From Bacillus mojavensis RO-H-1 = KCTC 3706 (GTDB lineage Bacteria; Bacillota; Bacilli; Bacillales; Bacillaceae), in NCBI RefSeq assembly GCF_000245335.1, contig NZ_JH600287.1, forward strand, positions 1 through 64,000: a stretch of 64,000 nucleotides of DNA, given 5' to 3'. The position numbers and the translations under genes were made by a program. The notes beneath the pieces were generated by a model. That model was not told where the DNA came from. It ran no database searches and worked only from the letters and a program-made list of their open reading frames with translations. Shown here in pieces: positions 36,474 through 46,298 of the stretch (position 1 is its first letter; each line of letters starts with the position of its first letter).

Positions 36474-37058
36474 ATGTTTAATGAAAGAGAAGCTTTGCGC
36501 TTGCGATTAGAACAATTAAATGAAGCTGAAGTGAAAGTCATTCGTGAATATCAAATTGAACGCGATAAAATATACGCAAAATTAAGAGAGCTGGACAGAA
36601 ATGGAAGCCCTTCCGAAACGAAAAAAGAGTTCCGTTCTGAAAGAAAAACTGACTCTCTGCCAGTTCTCGCCGAGCTTGCAGCTCAGGAAATCAGAAGCTA
36701 TCAGCCGCCATCACAGCAGCAGTCCGCCCAGCCTCAGCTTCAAACTATTTCCTCTCTTCCTGCCGGTATACCAGATGGAGCGACAAGAAGAAGAAGAGGA
36801 ACGGCAAGACCGGGGTCAAAAGCAGCTAAACTGCGTGAAGCGGCTATTAAAACATTAAAACGCCACAACGCGGCAATTAAAAGTTCCGAACTTCAAAAAG
36901 AGATTGAAAAGGAAAGCGGTCTGGAAATTCCTAATATGACAACGTTTATGCAAAGCTTAATTAAAATGTATCCTGAAGTGAAAAAACCGTATCGCGGCCA
37001 GTACATTTTAGAGGGCGAAATTGAATCCGTTGAATCAACTGAATCAGCAACAGAATAA
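36474..37058 (+). CDS. rok: Nucleoid-associated repressor Rok
   Basis: A 194-residue DNA-binding protein that silences A+T-rich horizontally acquired genes and represses comK. An N-terminal coiled-coil oligomerisation region (FNEREALRLRLEQLNEAEVKV…) is followed by a Gln/Pro/Ser-rich linker (about 80-105). The basic C-terminal winged-helix DNA-binding domain contains TRRRRGTARPGSKAAKLREA and LEIPNMTTFMQSLIKMYPEVKKPYRGQY. ATG at 36474 is preceded by GGGGG at modest spacing. It might silence the A+T-rich ykuGH island in this window. Confidence 0.95.
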   Translation: MFNEREALRLRLEQLNEAEVKVIREYQIERDKIYAKLRELDRNGSPSETKKEFRSERKTDSLPVLAELAAQEIRSYQPPSQQQSAQPQLQTISSLPAGIPDGATRRRRGTARPGSKAAKLREAAIKTLKRHNAAIKSSELQKEIEKESGLEIPNMTTFMQSLIKMYPEVKKPYRGQYILEGEIESVESTESATE

Positions 37059-37066
37059 GCACACAG

Positions 37067-37099
37067 AAAAACTGCTTGGCGAGCTCAAGCAGTTTTTTT
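37067..37099. terminator. Bidirectional terminator between rok and yknT
   Basis: AAAAACTGCTTG and CAAGCAGTTTTT form the stem; A and T tracts on both sides suit both convergent genes. Confidence 0.9.
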
Positions 37100-37100
37100 A

Positions 37101-38066
37101 TTATTGGGTTTTTTTCGAGGAAGGTTTATTTTCTTTTTCAAGATTAAGCTTATACACCCATTTTTGATAAGGTTTTTCTTCGGCGGCGCGGCTCTTCAGC
37201 TCTTCAATTTTATGATTGATAAGCTGGTCAGATGATTGGGCTCTGGTCAGCTGTTTTTGAAGCTCATTTACTTGTTTTGTGACATCTTCAAGGATGGTCT
37301 CTACATGACTTGACGGTGCGTAAACGGTTTGAGCTTCTTCTGCCGTTTTTTCTTTCTGTTTCGCGCCGCCATCAATATCGGCAAAATGAGAAGCAATCCA
37401 GGCATCACTTTCATCAAGCTGCCGTTTGTACGAAATAATAGTTTCTTGAAATAGTTTTTCTTTCGTTTTTTCTATTTCAAGCAGCCTTTCTTTCGTTTCT
37501 ATGATTCGATCTTTCATATGATCTATTTCTATTTTGATATGTTTTAGCTGGTATTCTTTTTCTATCATTTGCTCTTTTAAGCGTCCGTTTTCGGCTTTTA
37601 TCGTTTCGGCTTGCTGCTTTGCTTGAAACAATTCGTGCTGTTCTCGCTGGATAGAGGTATTAAGATGAATGATTTGTTTATGCAAATTTTTATTTTCTTC
37701 CTCAATTTTGATTTTTTCGATATGAAGCTTATGTTTTTCTTCAATTTCAGTTTTGCGTTTGTAGGTTTCCGCGGAAAGGAGCTCCTGCAAGGTGACGATT
37801 TTATCGAGCAGTTCGGCTCTCATTTGATGCAGTGTATGGCTCGTATGGGAGGCGTGTTTTTCTTTCATTGACATTTGCTTTAACTCAGCAGACAGCTGCT
37901 GAAGTTTTTCTTTCATATTGGTATTTTCTTTGAGCAATTTGTTATTTTTCTGATGGAAGTAGCTTGCCTCAAGCTCGGAAATAAGTTTATGGCACCTTGA
38001 CAGCTCTGATTTTAAATAAAGGTTCTCCTGTGACACGTCATGGAAAAAAGGACCTGATCTTTTCAA
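37101..38066 (-). CDS. yknT: Sporulation coiled-coil protein YknT
   Basis: A protein of about 321 residues that is almost all charged coiled coil (ELSRCHKLISELEASY, RDI-type Lys/Glu/Gln heptads), with no membrane segment. In B. subtilis yknT is a SigE-dependent mother-cell gene of unclear function. The start is uncertain: GAGGGAG abuts ATG 38075 but lies nine bases before TTG 38066, which is preferred. A SigE-like promoter precedes it. Confidence 0.85.
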   Translation of the reverse strand: MKRSGPFFHDVSQENLYLKSELSRCHKLISELEASYFHQKNNKLLKENTNMKEKLQQLSAELKQMSMKEKHASHTSHTLHQMRAELLDKIVTLQELLSAETYKRKTEIEEKHKLHIEKIKIEEENKNLHKQIIHLNTSIQREQHELFQAKQQAETIKAENGRLKEQMIEKEYQLKHIKIEIDHMKDRIIETKERLLEIEKTKEKLFQETIISYKRQLDESDAWIASHFADIDGGAKQKEKTAEEAQTVYAPSSHVETILEDVTKQVNELQKQLTRAQSSDQLINHKIEELKSRAAEEKPYQKWVYKLNLEKENKPSSKKTQ

Positions 38067-38095
38067 GCGAACCATCTCCCTCATGATGTTAACAT

Positions 38096-38126
38096 TACAA
38101 TATGCAAATACTGAACAGCTATTCCT
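38096..38126 (-). promoter_or_regulatory. Possible SigE promoter of yknT
   Basis: On the minus strand GGAATA is followed 14 bases later by GCATATTGT, which resembles the SigE -10 (CATACANT) in six of eight positions. Mother-cell control is known for yknT. Confidence 0.5.
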
Positions 38127-38198
38127 CTTTAATAAACAGACAAGCATTGGCGTTGGAGCCTTGCTTTTGCTATGCTTTTGGTAACTAGAGGTGAGAGC

Positions 38199-38798
38199 AT
38201 GAAGCATATAAATGTACTTTTAGCAGGAGGAGCCTCACGCCGATTTGGGGAGCCAAAGGCTTTTGTAAAATGGAAAGGCCACATGTTTTACGAGTGGGCT
38301 AAAAAGGCGCTTGGTGAGCAAGCGGTCATCATCAGCCGTCCCGAGTTTATCGATAGATTTCAAGAGAATGGCGAAACCGAAGTATATCAAGACGCGGAGC
38401 TGTTCGAGGGAATGGGCCCATTGGCTGGTATCTATACTGCTTTTGAAAAGACAGACGGTGACCTTTATACGATTCTATCCTGTGACACACCGTTAATATG
38501 TAGAAGGACGATGGCGGAGCTCAGGCGCATGGTGACTGCCGATACGGACGCAGTCATCCCGATATCAGGCGGACGAGAGCAGCCATTGATAGCACTGTAT
38601 CATAAAAGGATCATGCCTATTCTATATGAACAGCTATCCGAGAAAAAATTAAGAATATCAGATTTGTTAGACCGTATTTCAGTTCGTTACGTACAGGCAG
38701 AGGAAATCGCGGCAGTGCCGGAAGAGTTTATGAATATTAATACACGCGATGACTATAGGCGTTTGGAAGAATTCAAGACATTCTCCTGCTGGGACTGA
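38199..38798 (+). CDS. mobA: Molybdenum cofactor guanylyltransferase MobA
   Basis: A 199-residue nucleotidyltransferase that attaches GMP to molybdopterin. The N-terminal GTP-binding signature is LLAGGASRRFGEPKA, and SCDTPLICRR is the metal-binding aspartate segment. ATG at 38199 follows AGAGGTGAGA. It is the first gene of a six-gene molybdenum cofactor operon that ends at moaD. The C-terminus includes NINTRDDYRRLEE, the typical family ending. Confidence 0.93.
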   Translation: MKHINVLLAGGASRRFGEPKAFVKWKGHMFYEWAKKALGEQAVIISRPEFIDRFQENGETEVYQDAELFEGMGPLAGIYTAFEKTDGDLYTILSCDTPLICRRTMAELRRMVTADTDAVIPISGGREQPLIALYHKRIMPILYEQLSEKKLRISDLLDRISVRYVQAEEIAAVPEEFMNINTRDDYRRLEEFKTFSCWD

Positions 38799-38849
38799 CG
38801 GGAGAAAAACATGGTATGATTGACATAAAAGATAAGGAGATCAGGTTTG

Positions 38850-39869
38850 ATGGAGGAGCGTTATTCACGGCAAATCAGATTTAAGCAAATTGGAGAAGAG
38901 GGCCAGCAAAGACTGGCAGACAGCCGCGTGCTGATCGTAGGAGCAGGAGCGCTCGGAACAGCCGGAGCTGAAGGGCTTTCGAGAGCGGGAGTGGGAACCA
39001 TCACCATCATTGACCGTGATTATGTAGAATGGAGCAATCTGCAAAGGCAGCAGCTCTATACAGAAAGCGATGCAGAACTCCGCATGCCGAAAGCTATGGC
39101 TGCCAAAGAACATTTATCCGCTATAAACAGCGGCATATATATTGAGGCATATGTTACAGAGGGGACGGCTGAAACACTTGAACCGCTGATTGAAAAAGCG
39201 GATATTGTTATCGATGCGACAGATAATTTTGAAACACGTATGCTTATCAACGATCTAGCTCAGAAAACAAAGACACCGTGGATTTATGGCGCATGTGTAA
39301 GCAGTCAAGGGATGTTCATGACGATCATACCGGGGGAGACACCTTGTTTGTCTTGTTTGTTTGAACAAATTCCTGTCGGCGGAGCGACGTGCGATACAGC
39401 GGGGATTATTCCCCCTGCGGTCCATATGGTTTCAGCCTATCAGCAGGCAGAAGCACTGAAACTGTTAACGGGAAACATAGAAGCGATACAGCGCGGCTTT
39501 GTCACGTTTGATGTCTGGAACAATTCACATATGAAAATAAACGTTAGCGATGTACGAGTCGAAGATTGTCCGTCATGCGGCGCACACGCAGTTTATCCTT
39601 ATCTTCAAGACTGGAACACGCCAAAAGCCGCTGTACTGTGCGGCCGTGATACGGTTCAAGTCAGATCAGAGTCATTAAAAAGAATACCGAAGCAGGAGCT
39701 CGTCAGTCGGCTGAAAACAATCGGCAAGGTAGAGGCCAATGCATTTTTGCTTCATATCTATTATGAACATTTTAGAATCGTTATTTTTAATGACGGACGG
39801 GCTCTGATTCACGGAACAAGTGATGTGAAAGAAGCCAATTCTGTGTTGGCAAGAGTAATCGGATTGTAA
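38850..39869 (+). CDS. moeB: MoeB/ThiF-type adenylyltransferase
   Basis: A 339-residue E1-like enzyme that adenylates the C-terminal Gly-Gly of MoaD for sulphur transfer. The ATP-binding glycine motif is [15 protein letters not shown]; the arginine/aspartate contacts lie in [13 protein letters not shown] and DATDNFETR. Zinc-type cysteines appear in ETPCLSCLF and [10 protein letters not shown] at 38850 follows AAGGAG. It is the second gene of the operon. Confidence 0.92.
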   Translation: MEERYSRQIRFKQIGEEGQQRLADSRVLIVGAGALGTAGAEGLSRAGVGTITIIDRDYVEWSNLQRQQLYTESDAELRMPKAMAAKEHLSAINSGIYIEAYVTEGTAETLEPLIEKADIVIDATDNFETRMLINDLAQKTKTPWIYGACVSSQGMFMTIIPGETPCLSCLFEQIPVGGATCDTAGIIPPAVHMVSAYQQAEALKLLTGNIEAIQRGFVTFDVWNNSHMKINVSDVRVEDCPSCGAHAVYPYLQDWNTPKAAVLCGRDTVQVRSESLKRIPKQELVSRLKTIGKVEANAFLLHIYYEHFRIVIFNDGRALIHGTSDVKEANSVLARVIGL

Positions 39870-39886
39870 CAACAGGAGGGTTCAGA

Positions 39887-41179
39887 ATGCTGGAGAAAAG
39901 AACACCGATACCGGTAGATGAAGCTGTTCGGCGTGTTGGCCGATTTCAAAAACGAGGGGAAACAGAATGGGTGGCGCTTGAAAACAGCCTTCACCGATTT
40001 TTAGCTGAAGATGTAACGGCAGATCACCATGTGCCTGCATTTGACCGTTCGCCATATGACGGTTTTGCTGTCAGAGCATGCGATACGGCTGAAGCTTCAC
40101 GCGAGCACCCTGTCCGCTTTGAGGTCATTGACCATATCGGAGCAGGGGCTGTATCTGAGAAAGAACTTGCTGCGTTTCAGGCAGTGCGAATCATGACAGG
40201 TGCGCAAATTCCAAAAGGAGCGGATGCCGTGGTCATGATTGAGCTGACTCAAACCTTTGAAGAGAATGGTCAGCCGTTTATGTCTTTAAAACGCCGCTTC
40301 CACCCAGGGGACAATATTTCAAAAACAGGTGAAGATGCTAGAAAAGGGAGCGTTTTAGTCAGAAAGGGCACTCGAATTACCCCGGGAGTAACAGCTCTTC
40401 TGGCAACCTTTGGATACGCTTCTGTGCCTGTCGTGAGAAAGCCTGTTGTTGGGATCATCGCAACCGGCACAGAATTGCTGAATGTCAGTGACCCGCTGGA
40501 GCCGGGGAAAATACGTAACAGCAACGCAAGTATGGTATATGCACAAGTCATTGAAGCGGGCGCTTCACCTCTTTACTTAGGGAAAATTTCCGATGATCTT
40601 GATCAAAGCTTTGCTGCGGTCAAAGAAGCAATGGAAAAGGTTGATTTTCTAATCACAACAGGCGGCGTGTCAGTTGGTGACTTTGACTTTTTGCCTGCAA
40701 TCTATGAAAGACTCGGGGCGGAGGTGCTCTTTAATAAAGTTGCTATGCGTCCAGGAAGTGTAACGACTGTGGCTCATGCAAATGATATGCTGCTGTTTGG
40801 GCTGTCAGGTAATCCATCGGCATGCTATGTCGGTTTTGAACTGTTTGTAAAACCGATGATCCGGACATGGCTGCTTCATGATAAACCGCACCCCATTTGC
40901 GCAGAAGCTGTTTTGACTAAGGACTTTCCTAAGCCAAATCCTTTTACCCGATTTGTACGTGCTTATGTACACCATCAGGAAGGAAAGCTGTTAGCGGCTC
41001 CCGTTGGATTGGATAAGTCAAGCTCTGTCACTTCACTGGCAGAGGCGAATGCGTTTATCATCCTGCCGGGCGGTACGAGAGGTTACGAATCGGGCAGAGC
41101 GGTTCACGTGCTGCTGATCAGAGAAGAGAATGGAAGTGAGTGGCCTTGGTCCGTCCTTTCCCAATCGTCCAAATTGTAG
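39887..41179 (+). CDS. moeA: Molybdopterin molybdenumtransferase MoeA
   Basis: A 430-residue enzyme that inserts molybdate into adenylylated molybdopterin. The conserved RSPYDGFAVRA and GAGAVSEKEL segments mark the N-terminal lid. The central MogA-like domain includes IIATGTELL, RNSNASMVYAQ, TTGGVSVGDFDF and GLSGNPSACYVGF. ATG at 39887 follows CAGGAGGG. The 3' end overlaps mobB by 40 bases. Confidence 0.94.
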   Translation: MLEKRTPIPVDEAVRRVGRFQKRGETEWVALENSLHRFLAEDVTADHHVPAFDRSPYDGFAVRACDTAEASREHPVRFEVIDHIGAGAVSEKELAAFQAVRIMTGAQIPKGADAVVMIELTQTFEENGQPFMSLKRRFHPGDNISKTGEDARKGSVLVRKGTRITPGVTALLATFGYASVPVVRKPVVGIIATGTELLNVSDPLEPGKIRNSNASMVYAQVIEAGASPLYLGKISDDLDQSFAAVKEAMEKVDFLITTGGVSVGDFDFLPAIYERLGAEVLFNKVAMRPGSVTTVAHANDMLLFGLSGNPSACYVGFELFVKPMIRTWLLHDKPHPICAEAVLTKDFPKPNPFTRFVRAYVHHQEGKLLAAPVGLDKSSSVTSLAEANAFIILPGGTRGYESGRAVHVLLIREENGSEWPWSVLSQSSKL

Positions 41180-41661
41180 GGTTCCAAAACAGCGGAAAAA
41201 CAACGTTGATAGAGCGTATACTTAAAAAAGCCGCACAACAGGGGCTGCATGCAGGCTGTTTGAAGCATCATGGTCATGGAGGCGAACCGGAAGCATTCAC
41301 TGAAGGAAAAGACACTGACCGTTACCAAGCCGCGGGAGCTGATATAACAGCAGTAGAAGGAGCGGGTGTTTTACAGCTTACGGCCCGCCGTAAATGGGAT
41401 CTCCCGCAGCTGATCGAGTTATATCGCTTTCTCGATATGGATTGCCTGCTCATAGAAGGCTTTAAAAAAGCTCCTTACCCTAAAGTCGTTATAGTACGAG
41501 ATAAGGATGATCTGGCCGAACTGCAGGCAGTAAATATAATCGCAATCATGTACAGAGAAAAAGAACAAATGGCTTCACACCAAGGATTACCCGTTTTTCA
41601 CGCGGATGATCCAGCAGGAGTTGATTATGTGCTTTCACAGCTGAAGGGGGAATCTGTGTAA
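41140..41661 (+). CDS. mobB: Molybdopterin-guanine dinucleotide biosynthesis protein MobB
   Basis: A 173-residue P-loop GTPase that assists MobA. The Walker A motif is GFQNSGKTTLIERIL, and IEGFKKAPYPK is the switch-like family segment. The start is GTG at 41140, inside moeA, giving a 40-base overlap and the expected length; the ribosome-binding site is weak, as usual for coupled genes. Its stop overlaps the moaE start by one base. Confidence 0.92.
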   Translation: MALVRPFPIVQIVGFQNSGKTTLIERILKKAAQQGLHAGCLKHHGHGGEPEAFTEGKDTDRYQAAGADITAVEGAGVLQLTARRKWDLPQLIELYRFLDMDCLLIEGFKKAPYPKVVIVRDKDDLAELQAVNIIAIMYREKEQMASHQGLPVFHADDPAGVDYVLSQLKGESV

Positions 41662-42134
41662 TGGGTCGATTTGAGATCACGAAAACACCCATCGTTACTG
41701 AAGATATCATAAAAAAGGTAGAGAAACGGGAAGCCGGAGCTATTTCCACGTTTATCGGGACGGTTCGGGAGTGGACAAACGGAAAAAAAACAATCAGGCT
41801 GGAATATGAGGCTTATGAACCGATGGCTGTGCAGATGCTGGCCCAAATCGGGGCTGAAATAGAAGAGAAATGGAAAGGTGCCTCAGCTGCTATCACACAC
41901 CGGATCGGTGTACTGGATATCGGCGAAGCGGCAGTTGTCATCGCTGTGTCTTCCCCCCATCGAAAAGCTGCTTATGAAGCCAATGAGTATGCAATCGAAC
42001 GCATTAAACAAATAGTGCCTATTTGGAAAAAAGAAATTTGGGAAGACGGAGAGCAATGGATTGGTGATCAGCTTGAGACAACAGCTTATCCGAATGGAAA
42101 ACCAGATCTAAGTGAGGGAGAGCAGCATGATTAA
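41661..42134 (+). CDS. moaE: Molybdopterin synthase catalytic subunit MoaE
   Basis: A 157-residue large subunit of molybdopterin synthase, which moves sulphur from MoaD thiocarboxylate to precursor Z. Conserved pieces are [46 protein letters not shown] and the catalytic-lysine region [14 protein letters not shown]. It starts one base inside the mobB stop and overlaps moaD by eight bases. Confidence 0.95.
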   Translation: MGRFEITKTPIVTEDIIKKVEKREAGAISTFIGTVREWTNGKKTIRLEYEAYEPMAVQMLAQIGAEIEEKWKGASAAITHRIGVLDIGEAAVVIAVSSPHRKAAYEANEYAIERIKQIVPIWKKEIWEDGEQWIGDQLETTAYPNGKPDLSEGEQHD

Positions 42135-42360
42135 AATTCTTTTGTTTGCGGGACTTGCTGAAAAGGCCGGCACATCAACGCTTGAAATTGATATGGAACA
42201 AGCAACAACCGATGATGTAAAAGCAGTATTAAAGGAACAATACGGACTTGAATCAATTGATACGGCTATGATTGCCGTAAATGAAAGCTACGTCAAAGAA
42301 AATACTTCAGTATCTTCCGGTGACACGGTGGCTGTTATTCCGCCTGTCAGCGGAGGATGA
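42127..42360 (+). CDS. moaD: Molybdopterin synthase sulphur carrier MoaD
   Basis: A 77-residue ubiquitin-like sulphur carrier. The C-terminus ends in the essential Gly-Gly (VIPPVSGG), which is adenylated by MoeB and converted to thiocarboxylate. ATG at 42127 follows GAGGGAGAG; a GTG at 42112 overlaps that site and is rejected. It is the last gene of the operon, followed at once by a terminator. Confidence 0.94.
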   Translation: MIKILLFAGLAEKAGTSTLEIDMEQATTDDVKAVLKEQYGLESIDTAMIAVNESYVKENTSVSSGDTVAVIPPVSGG

Positions 42361-42394
42361 AAACCGGACGGCGATAAAGCCGTCCGGTTTTTGC
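42358..42394 (+). terminator. Terminator of the molybdenum cofactor operon
   Basis: AAACCGGACGGC and GCCGTCCGGTTT form a 12-bp GC-rich stem followed by T residues, right at the moaD stop. Confidence 0.92.
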
Positions 42395-42596
42395 GTTAGA
42401 AGCCATATCTCTCGTTTTTTGCATATCCTGCTCCTCATCCTGCATACAATGATTTTCTGTAAGCATTTATTTTACATAGTCCCACCATATAAAGTAAGAG
42501 ACCATCTCAATCATTAGATTGAATTTTGGAAAATTAATAGAAATTTATTTCGGGAATCGATATAGTAAGGGTGAAAAAACTGGAAGGGTGCTGGAT

Positions 42597-44354
42597 ATGG
42601 AGACATTTAAAAGATTAAAATCGTTTTATTGGCCGTACAGAAAGGTGTTTATGTGGTCGCTTCTGGCGATGTTTTTGATGACAGCGATAACGGTCGTTTA
42701 TCCGATCATTCTTCAAATTACGATTGATGAGATCGTACTGGGGAGGCAGTATCAGCTTGCAGTATGGGTCAGTCTGGGATTTATTGCGGTAATGGCTGTA
42801 AAAGGAACCGCCACTTTTTTTCATCAGTATTTAGGTGATATGTTTGGCATCAAATCTGTTTATCGGCTGAGAAATGGCCTGTATGGAAAACTGCAGAGGC
42901 TTTCTTTTTCTTACTATGACAATGCCAAAACAGGTGATTTGATGTCCAGGCTGACAGCCGATGTTGAGGGGCTTAGGTTTTTTTTATCCTATGGGCTTGC
43001 TGAGTTTATTCGATTCGGCTTGCTGGTTGCGATCAGCTTATCAGTCATGTTTTACTATTCGGTCCCTCTTACGCTGGTAACAATCGCTGCTTTGCCTTTT
43101 CTGGCGATCGCAGTATATCAATTTGACAAAAGAGTACACCCTGCCTTCCGAGGTATCAGAAAATCGTTTGCGAAGCTCAATACAAAGGTGCAGGAAAATA
43201 TCAGCGGCATCAACACAGTTAAGTCACTATCAAGAGAAGATTTTCAAATTAGCGCCTTTAATAAGGCAAATGCGGCCTACAGAACAAAATATTTACAAAC
43301 GTCATTCATCTGGTCTGCGTATTTTCCGCTGATGGAATTTATCGGCAATATTTGTATTGTGGCTCTTCTTTCATACGGCGGCTATTTGGTCATGCAAAAT
43401 CAGCTGAATCCGGGTGAGCTTGTCGCTTTCTTCAGTCTTGTCAGTTATATGATGTGGCCGATCATGAACTTAGGTTTTGTGATTAATATGTTTTCTCAGG
43501 CAAAAGCCTCAGGAGAGCGTCTGTTAGACATTCTTGATGAAGAGGAAGACATTAAAGACCATGCTCATGCTTTACACCAGCCAAAATTAACCGGAGATGT
43601 CTCATTCAAAGATGTGACTCTCGCATACAAAAATGAGCAAACGAACGCGCTTTCCAATGTAAGCTTTGAAGCAAACAGCGGAAAGATGATCGGACTTTTG
43701 GGCCCTACGGGATCTGGAAAAAGCTCAGTCACACAGCTCCTCACTAGATTTTACAGTCCGGCAGGCGGAATCATCACGATTGATCATAAACCTATCACAG
43801 ATTATTCATTAAAAACCCTTCGCTCAAATATTGGAGTCGTACCTCAAGAATCATTCCTATTTTCATCTACTATTCGATCAAATATTTCATACGGGAAGCC
43901 GGATGCTTCGATGGAGGACGTTATAGCTGCGGCAAAAAGGGCTCAGGCTCACGAGTTTATTATGGAACTGCCTGACGGATATGACACCATGCTTGGAGAA
44001 AGGGGGATGGGGCTTTCAGGCGGCCAGAAGCAGCGTATTGCTATTGCCAGAGCCATCTGTTTAAACCCAAGCATTTTAATATTAGATGACGCTACAAGTG
44101 CAGTAGATATGCAAACGGAGCACAGCATACAGCTTGCGTTAAAAGATGTCATGAAAAACCGCACAACGTTTATCATCGCTCACCGCATTTCATCACTGAA
44201 ACACGCAGATGAAATTCTCTTCTTCGATAAAGGCAGCATTCGTGAAAGAGGCACTCATCACGAGCTTCTTGCCAAAAACGGCTATTACAAAAAGATATAC
44301 GATTTGCAATACCGGGATGCCAATATGATAAATGAGCCGCATCAGGTCGGGTAG
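42597..44354 (+). CDS. yknU: ABC transporter YknU (membrane plus ATPase)
   Basis: A 585-residue half-transporter: six N-terminal membrane helices, then an ATPase domain with Walker A LLGPTGSGKSSV, Q-loop, signature LSGGQKQRIAIARA and Walker B LILDDATSAVD. It probably forms a heterodimer with YknV of the BmrCD/LmrCD multidrug type; here the signature is complete. The substrate is unknown. ATG at 42597 follows GGAAGGGTG and gives the known length; the upstream in-frame extension from 42519 has no good ribosome-binding site. Confidence 0.92.
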   Translation: METFKRLKSFYWPYRKVFMWSLLAMFLMTAITVVYPIILQITIDEIVLGRQYQLAVWVSLGFIAVMAVKGTATFFHQYLGDMFGIKSVYRLRNGLYGKLQRLSFSYYDNAKTGDLMSRLTADVEGLRFFLSYGLAEFIRFGLLVAISLSVMFYYSVPLTLVTIAALPFLAIAVYQFDKRVHPAFRGIRKSFAKLNTKVQENISGINTVKSLSREDFQISAFNKANAAYRTKYLQTSFIWSAYFPLMEFIGNICIVALLSYGGYLVMQNQLNPGELVAFFSLVSYMMWPIMNLGFVINMFSQAKASGERLLDILDEEEDIKDHAHALHQPKLTGDVSFKDVTLAYKNEQTNALSNVSFEANSGKMIGLLGPTGSGKSSVTQLLTRFYSPAGGIITIDHKPITDYSLKTLRSNIGVVPQESFLFSSTIRSNISYGKPDASMEDVIAAAKRAQAHEFIMELPDGYDTMLGERGMGLSGGQKQRIAIARAICLNPSILILDDATSAVDMQTEHSIQLALKDVMKNRTTFIIAHRISSLKHADEILFFDKGSIRERGTHHELLAKNGYYKKIYDLQYRDANMINEPHQVG

Positions 44355-44364
44355 GGAGGAACAT

Positions 44365-46179
44365 ATGAAACAAGCAAAAAAACAGGCGATTTTGGAGCGT
44401 TTCTATTATTCTTCAGATGAAATCATTGAAAAACCGTTTAACTGGGATCAAATGTGGCGGCTGTTAAGCTATGTCAAACCGTATCGAAAAACAATTCTGC
44501 CGCTTTCTTTTCTCACCGTTTTGATTGGGACTGCTGTGAAGCTTGTCATTCCCATTCTGATCGGTGTTTATGTTCTCGATCAAGCCATTACAGCAAAGAA
44601 TTCGGAATTGCTGATGCAGCTGATGATTTTGATCAGTGTTTTATACGCAGTTAATTATGCAGCCAATATGCTAAGGATCAGATGGATGAACCAGCTTGGC
44701 CAGCATGTCATTTACGATTTGCGCCAGCATTTATTTACCCATGTGCAGCGCTTGTCCCATCGATTTTTCGATCAGAGATCGGCAGGATCTATTCTCGTCA
44801 GAATTATGAATGACATTAACTCCCTTCAGGAGCTTTTCACAAGCGGCGTAATTAACTTATTAACAGATTTATTGCTTTTGGCGGGAGTCGTCATCATTTT
44901 ATTCACGCTAAGTCCTGAACTGACCATAGCCATCATGGTGACTCTGCCGATTATGTTTTTTATTTCAACAAGTCTCAGAAAAAAAATCCGCCGTTCATGG
45001 CAAACGGTGCGCCTGAAGCAATCAAAGCTGAACTCCCATTTAAACGAAAGCATCCAAGGTATCCGCGTAACGCAGGCTTTCACGCAGGAACAAGAAAACA
45101 TGACGTATTTTGACGGAGTCAATCAAGAAAACTATCAATCATGGCGGGAAGCAACAAGAAAAAATGCTGTGTTCCGTCCGCTGGTAGAAATGACAAATGC
45201 GATAGGAACAGCCGTATTAATATGGTATGGCGCCACACTCATCATGAACGAAACCATTACGATAGGTGTCTTCGTATCTTTTGCCTTCTATTTAGGCATG
45301 TTTTGGGAGCCTATTTCAAGATTAGGCCAGGTTTATAACCAATTGTTAATGGGGATGGCCTCGTCAGAGAGGATTTTTGAATTTTTAGATGAACAGCCGA
45401 ACGTCAAGGAAAAACCGGAAGCCATTCATAAGAAAAATATAAAAGGCCATATCAGCTTTGAAGAGGTTGAATTTTCTTATGATGAAAAACGAAAGGCTCT
45501 TCATTCTGTCTCCTTTTCCATTCCTGCAGGCTCTACACTTGCACTTGTCGGACACACAGGGAGCGGGAAAACAACGATTGCCAATTTAATCAGCCGTTTT
45601 TATGATGCAACAGGAGGAACCATTAAAATAGACGGCATTCCGATAACAGACCTATCCCTTGCCAGTTTGCGCTCTCAAATCAGCATTGTGCTTCAAGACA
45701 CGTTTATTTTCTCCGGAACGATTATGGAAAATATTCGCTTCGGAAGGCCGGATGCCTCAGACGAAGAAGTAATAAAAGCTGCTCAAGCAGTCGGAGCGGA
45801 TGAGTTTATTTCTGGTTTAGCAGAAGGATACGAAACAGAGGTGGAAGAAAGGGGAAGCGTATTATCCGCCGGTCAGCGCCAGCTCATTTCCTTCGCAAGA
45901 GCGCTGCTCGCAGATCCTGCTATTATCATTCTTGACGAAGCCACGGCAAGCATTGATACAGAGACAGAGGTCAAAATCCAGCAGGCTTTAAAAACATTGC
46001 TGAAAGATCGTACAGCCGTCATGATTGCCCATAGACTGTCCACGATCCGCGACGCCGACCATATCATCGTTCTAGATCACGGCAGGAAAATAGAAGAGGG
46101 GAATCACGAACAGCTGCTTGGGAAAAGAGGTATTTACGCAGGACTGGTGAAATCGCAGTACAGCATCGCTGCAGAATAA
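44365..46179 (+). CDS. yknV: ABC transporter YknV (membrane plus ATPase)
   Basis: A 604-residue half-transporter paired with YknU, separated by only 10 bases. It has Walker A LVGHTGSGKTTI, Q-loop SIVLQDTF, an altered signature LSAGQRQLISFARA (normal LSGGQ has Gly in place of Ala) and Walker B IIILDEATASID. The N-terminal extension of about 40 residues is typical of this partner type. ATG at 44365 follows AGGGAGG. Substrate unknown; heterodimeric exporter inferred. Confidence 0.92.
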   Translation: MKQAKKQAILERFYYSSDEIIEKPFNWDQMWRLLSYVKPYRKTILPLSFLTVLIGTAVKLVIPILIGVYVLDQAITAKNSELLMQLMILISVLYAVNYAANMLRIRWMNQLGQHVIYDLRQHLFTHVQRLSHRFFDQRSAGSILVRIMNDINSLQELFTSGVINLLTDLLLLAGVVIILFTLSPELTIAIMVTLPIMFFISTSLRKKIRRSWQTVRLKQSKLNSHLNESIQGIRVTQAFTQEQENMTYFDGVNQENYQSWREATRKNAVFRPLVEMTNAIGTAVLIWYGATLIMNETITIGVFVSFAFYLGMFWEPISRLGQVYNQLLMGMASSERIFEFLDEQPNVKEKPEAIHKKNIKGHISFEEVEFSYDEKRKALHSVSFSIPAGSTLALVGHTGSGKTTIANLISRFYDATGGTIKIDGIPITDLSLASLRSQISIVLQDTFIFSGTIMENIRFGRPDASDEEVIKAAQAVGADEFISGLAEGYETEVEERGSVLSAGQRQLISFARALLADPAIIILDEATASIDTETEVKIQQALKTLLKDRTAVMIAHRLSTIRDADHIIVLDHGRKIEEGNHEQLLGKRGIYAGLVKSQYSIAAE

Positions 46180-46240
46180 AAGCCTTCAGTTTTAACATCA
46201 GGAAGGTCTTTTGAATGATTTGGATATTTTTTAAAAAATA

Positions 46241-46266
46241 TGAAACTTTTTTTAGGTCCTTACGTA
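46241..46266 (+). promoter_or_regulatory. SigW promoter of yknWXYZ
   Basis: TGAAAC at 46241-46246 and CGTA at 46263-46266 are 16 bases apart, an exact match to the SigW consensus. yknWXYZ is an established SigW operon protecting against the SdpC toxin. Confidence 0.9.
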
Positions 46267-46298
46267 TTATCAGCTAGATATGTTAAAGGAGGATTTAT

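Noticed and set aside
37611-37871. Phe-rich plus-strand frame inside yknT
   Set aside because: Phe/Leu-rich composition comes from reading a Lys/Glu coiled-coil gene backwards.
42281-42517. 78-codon frame overlapping the moaD end
   Set aside because: Runs through the moaD stop and the operon terminator; no start signals.
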